Shown: positions 63,213 to 64,000 of the stretch, piece after piece
Numbering within the stretch: the first letter of the stretch is position 1
Layout of the letters: each line of letters opens with the position of its first letter
Assembly (NCBI GenBank): GCA_013373545.1
Contig: JABXHQ010000126.1
Coordinates: forward strand, 25,772-89,771
Origin: Gammaproteobacteria bacterium
Lineage (GTDB): Bacteria; Pseudomonadota; Gammaproteobacteria; Enterobacterales; Kangiellaceae
Length of the DNA stretch: 64,000 nt
Direction: 5' to 3'
Program-made: the position numbers and the translations under genes
The notes under the pieces: generated by a model
Seen by the model: the letters and a program-made list of their open reading frames with translations, nothing else
Told to the model about the DNA's origin: nothing
Database searches by the model: none

Positions 63213-64000
63213 GTGAACTCAATTAAGCAGCTGTGTTGTGTTGTTTTATTGCTAACCCTTCAAGTGGCGCAAGCTGAAGCGCCTGACTTCTCAAAAATTG
63301 TGGCTCAGGTTAAAGACTCGGTGGTGGTGATTAAAACCGAAGTTGAAAGTCGCGGACGAACCGCGAGGGGACCTTCCGGCTCAGGTTTTGTGATCGCTAA
63401 AGACGGTTACATACTAACGAATCGGCACGTTATTTTTGGGGTCGAAAAAATTTATGTTCAGCTAGTTAATAAGAAAGTCTTCCAAGCCAAGTTAATCGGT
63501 GAAGATGAAGGCACTGATATTGCTTTGTTGAAAATTGAAGCGAAAGGGTTACAGCCGGTCTCTATTGGTAACGTTGAAAAACTGGCCGTTGGGAGTTGGG
63601 TGGTTGCTTACGGTGCACCGTTTGGTCTTGAGCATACAGTGACGGCGGGAATCGTCAGTGCCAAAGGACGTGCACTCGGCACTGAACAATATGTTCCTTT
63701 TATCCAAACCGATGCAGCGGTTAATCGCGGTAACTCAGGTGGGCCGCTGTTTAATGCCAATGGCGAAGTGGTTGGGATTAACTCGCAAATTTTTAGTATG
63801 ACTGGCGGCAACATGGGCTTAGCCTTCGCTATCCCAATGGATCTAGCAATGGACGTTGCTGATCAGTTGCGAAAAGAGGGGCGCGTGAGTCGTGGCTTTT
63901 TAGGCGTTGGCTATGAAGAGCTCGACTTTGAGAAAGCGCAAGCATTTGGCTTGGACGAAGTAAAAGGGGCACTAATTAACGCGGTCACAAAGGACTCACC
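63213..64000 (+). CDS. mucD: Periplasmic serine protease, DegP/MucD family (partial)
   Basis: Missing from the ORF track because it runs off the right edge. GTG 63213 with AGGAG seven bases upstream starts a signal peptide (NSIKQLCCVVLLLTLQVAQAEA). The chymotrypsin-like triad is visible: LTNRHVI (H72), GTDIALLKIE (D102), RGNSGGPLFNANGEVVGIN (S175). A PDZ domain begins near residue 230 (SRGFLGVGYEELD). Roughly 262 codons seen. Position after rpoE-rseA-rseC is the MucD location. It degrades misfolded envelope proteins. Confidence 0.93.
   Translation, partial: MNSIKQLCCVVLLLTLQVAQAEAPDFSKIVAQVKDSVVVIKTEVESRGRTARGPSGSGFVIAKDGYILTNRHVIFGVEKIYVQLVNKKVFQAKLIGEDEGTDIALLKIEAKGLQPVSIGNVEKLAVGSWVVAYGAPFGLEHTVTAGIVSAKGRALGTEQYVPFIQTDAAVNRGNSGGPLFNANGEVVGINSQIFSMTGGNMGLAFAIPMDLAMDVADQLRKEGRVSRGFLGVGYEELDFEKAQAFGLDEVKGALINAVTKDS

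Noticed and set aside
1-64000. tRNA, rRNA, CRISPR arrays, insertion sequences or phage genes
   Set aside because: No cloverleaf, spaced direct repeats, transposase motifs or phage proteins were seen; a tRNAscan or ISfinder run would be the decisive test.

Overview
The window looks like the chromosome of a Gram-negative gammaproteobacterium of moderate GC, probably free-living and aerobic to facultative. The evidence is gene order: ypjD/corB divergent from ffh, then rpsP-rimM-trmD-rplS; a xerD-dsbC-recJ-prfB-lysS string; ygfZ divergent from sdhE; nadB divergent from rpoE-rseA-rseC-mucD; and mpl-ubiX. I cannot name the genus from sequence alone. There is no rRNA, tRNA, CRISPR array, insertion sequence or prophage that I can support. 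Almost all of it is core chromosome with a few lineage-specific pockets.

Layout. 1-4.3 kb: a large secreted two-domain amidohydrolase (cut by the left edge) and a secreted polysaccharide deacetylase. 4.4-7.9 kb: YedI-type membrane protein, oxygen-independent coproporphyrinogen oxidase (hemN) behind a near-perfect FNR box, and fnr itself. 7.9-13.7 kb: PPi-type phosphofructokinase, mpl, ubiX, a secreted protein of unknown function, and a GGDEF protein with a decayed EAL domain. 14-20.3 kb: a two-gene AddB/AddA-like helicase-nuclease. 20.4-30 kb: DUF4442 protein, secreted coiled-coil protein, aminotransferase, glycerophosphodiesterase, then a tight run pyrC-glycosyltransferase-M61 peptidase-mtaB. 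30-35.8 kb is the least conserved part: a Tat-exported PhoD phosphatase, a PaaI-type thioesterase pseudogene absent from the ORF track, three unrecognised small genes, and an unusual membrane protein joining a zinc ribbon, an HExxH (M50-like) core and a TPR-like tail.

36-51.7 kb: translation, secretion and repair core (corB, ypjD, ffh, rpsP, rimM, trmD, rplS, ogt, xerD, dsbC, recJ, prfB with its programmed +1 frameshift, lysS), interrupted by unknown genes between dsbC and recJ and between recJ and prfB. 51.7-57 kb: a lipoprotein DsbA and a 1497-residue LamG/DUF6701 (MshQ-like) surface protein without its MSHA locus. 57-64 kb: HDOD protein, ygfZ, sdhE, nadB, and the envelope-stress cluster rpoE-rseA-rseC-mucD, in which rseB is missing; rpoE, and possibly rseA, have sigma-E-like promoters. 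mucD runs off the right edge.

Themes that link genes: oxygen response (fnr acting on hemN), envelope protein folding and stress (two Dsb proteins that both look lipid-anchored with long disordered linkers, plus the sigma-E system), and tRNA/ribosome maturation (mtaB, rimM, trmD, ygfZ, prfB). Coordinates of starts were corrected from the ORF track where ribosome binding sites and family N-termini pointed elsewhere (hemN, pfk, xerD, rimM, trmD, dsbA, prfB and several small genes).
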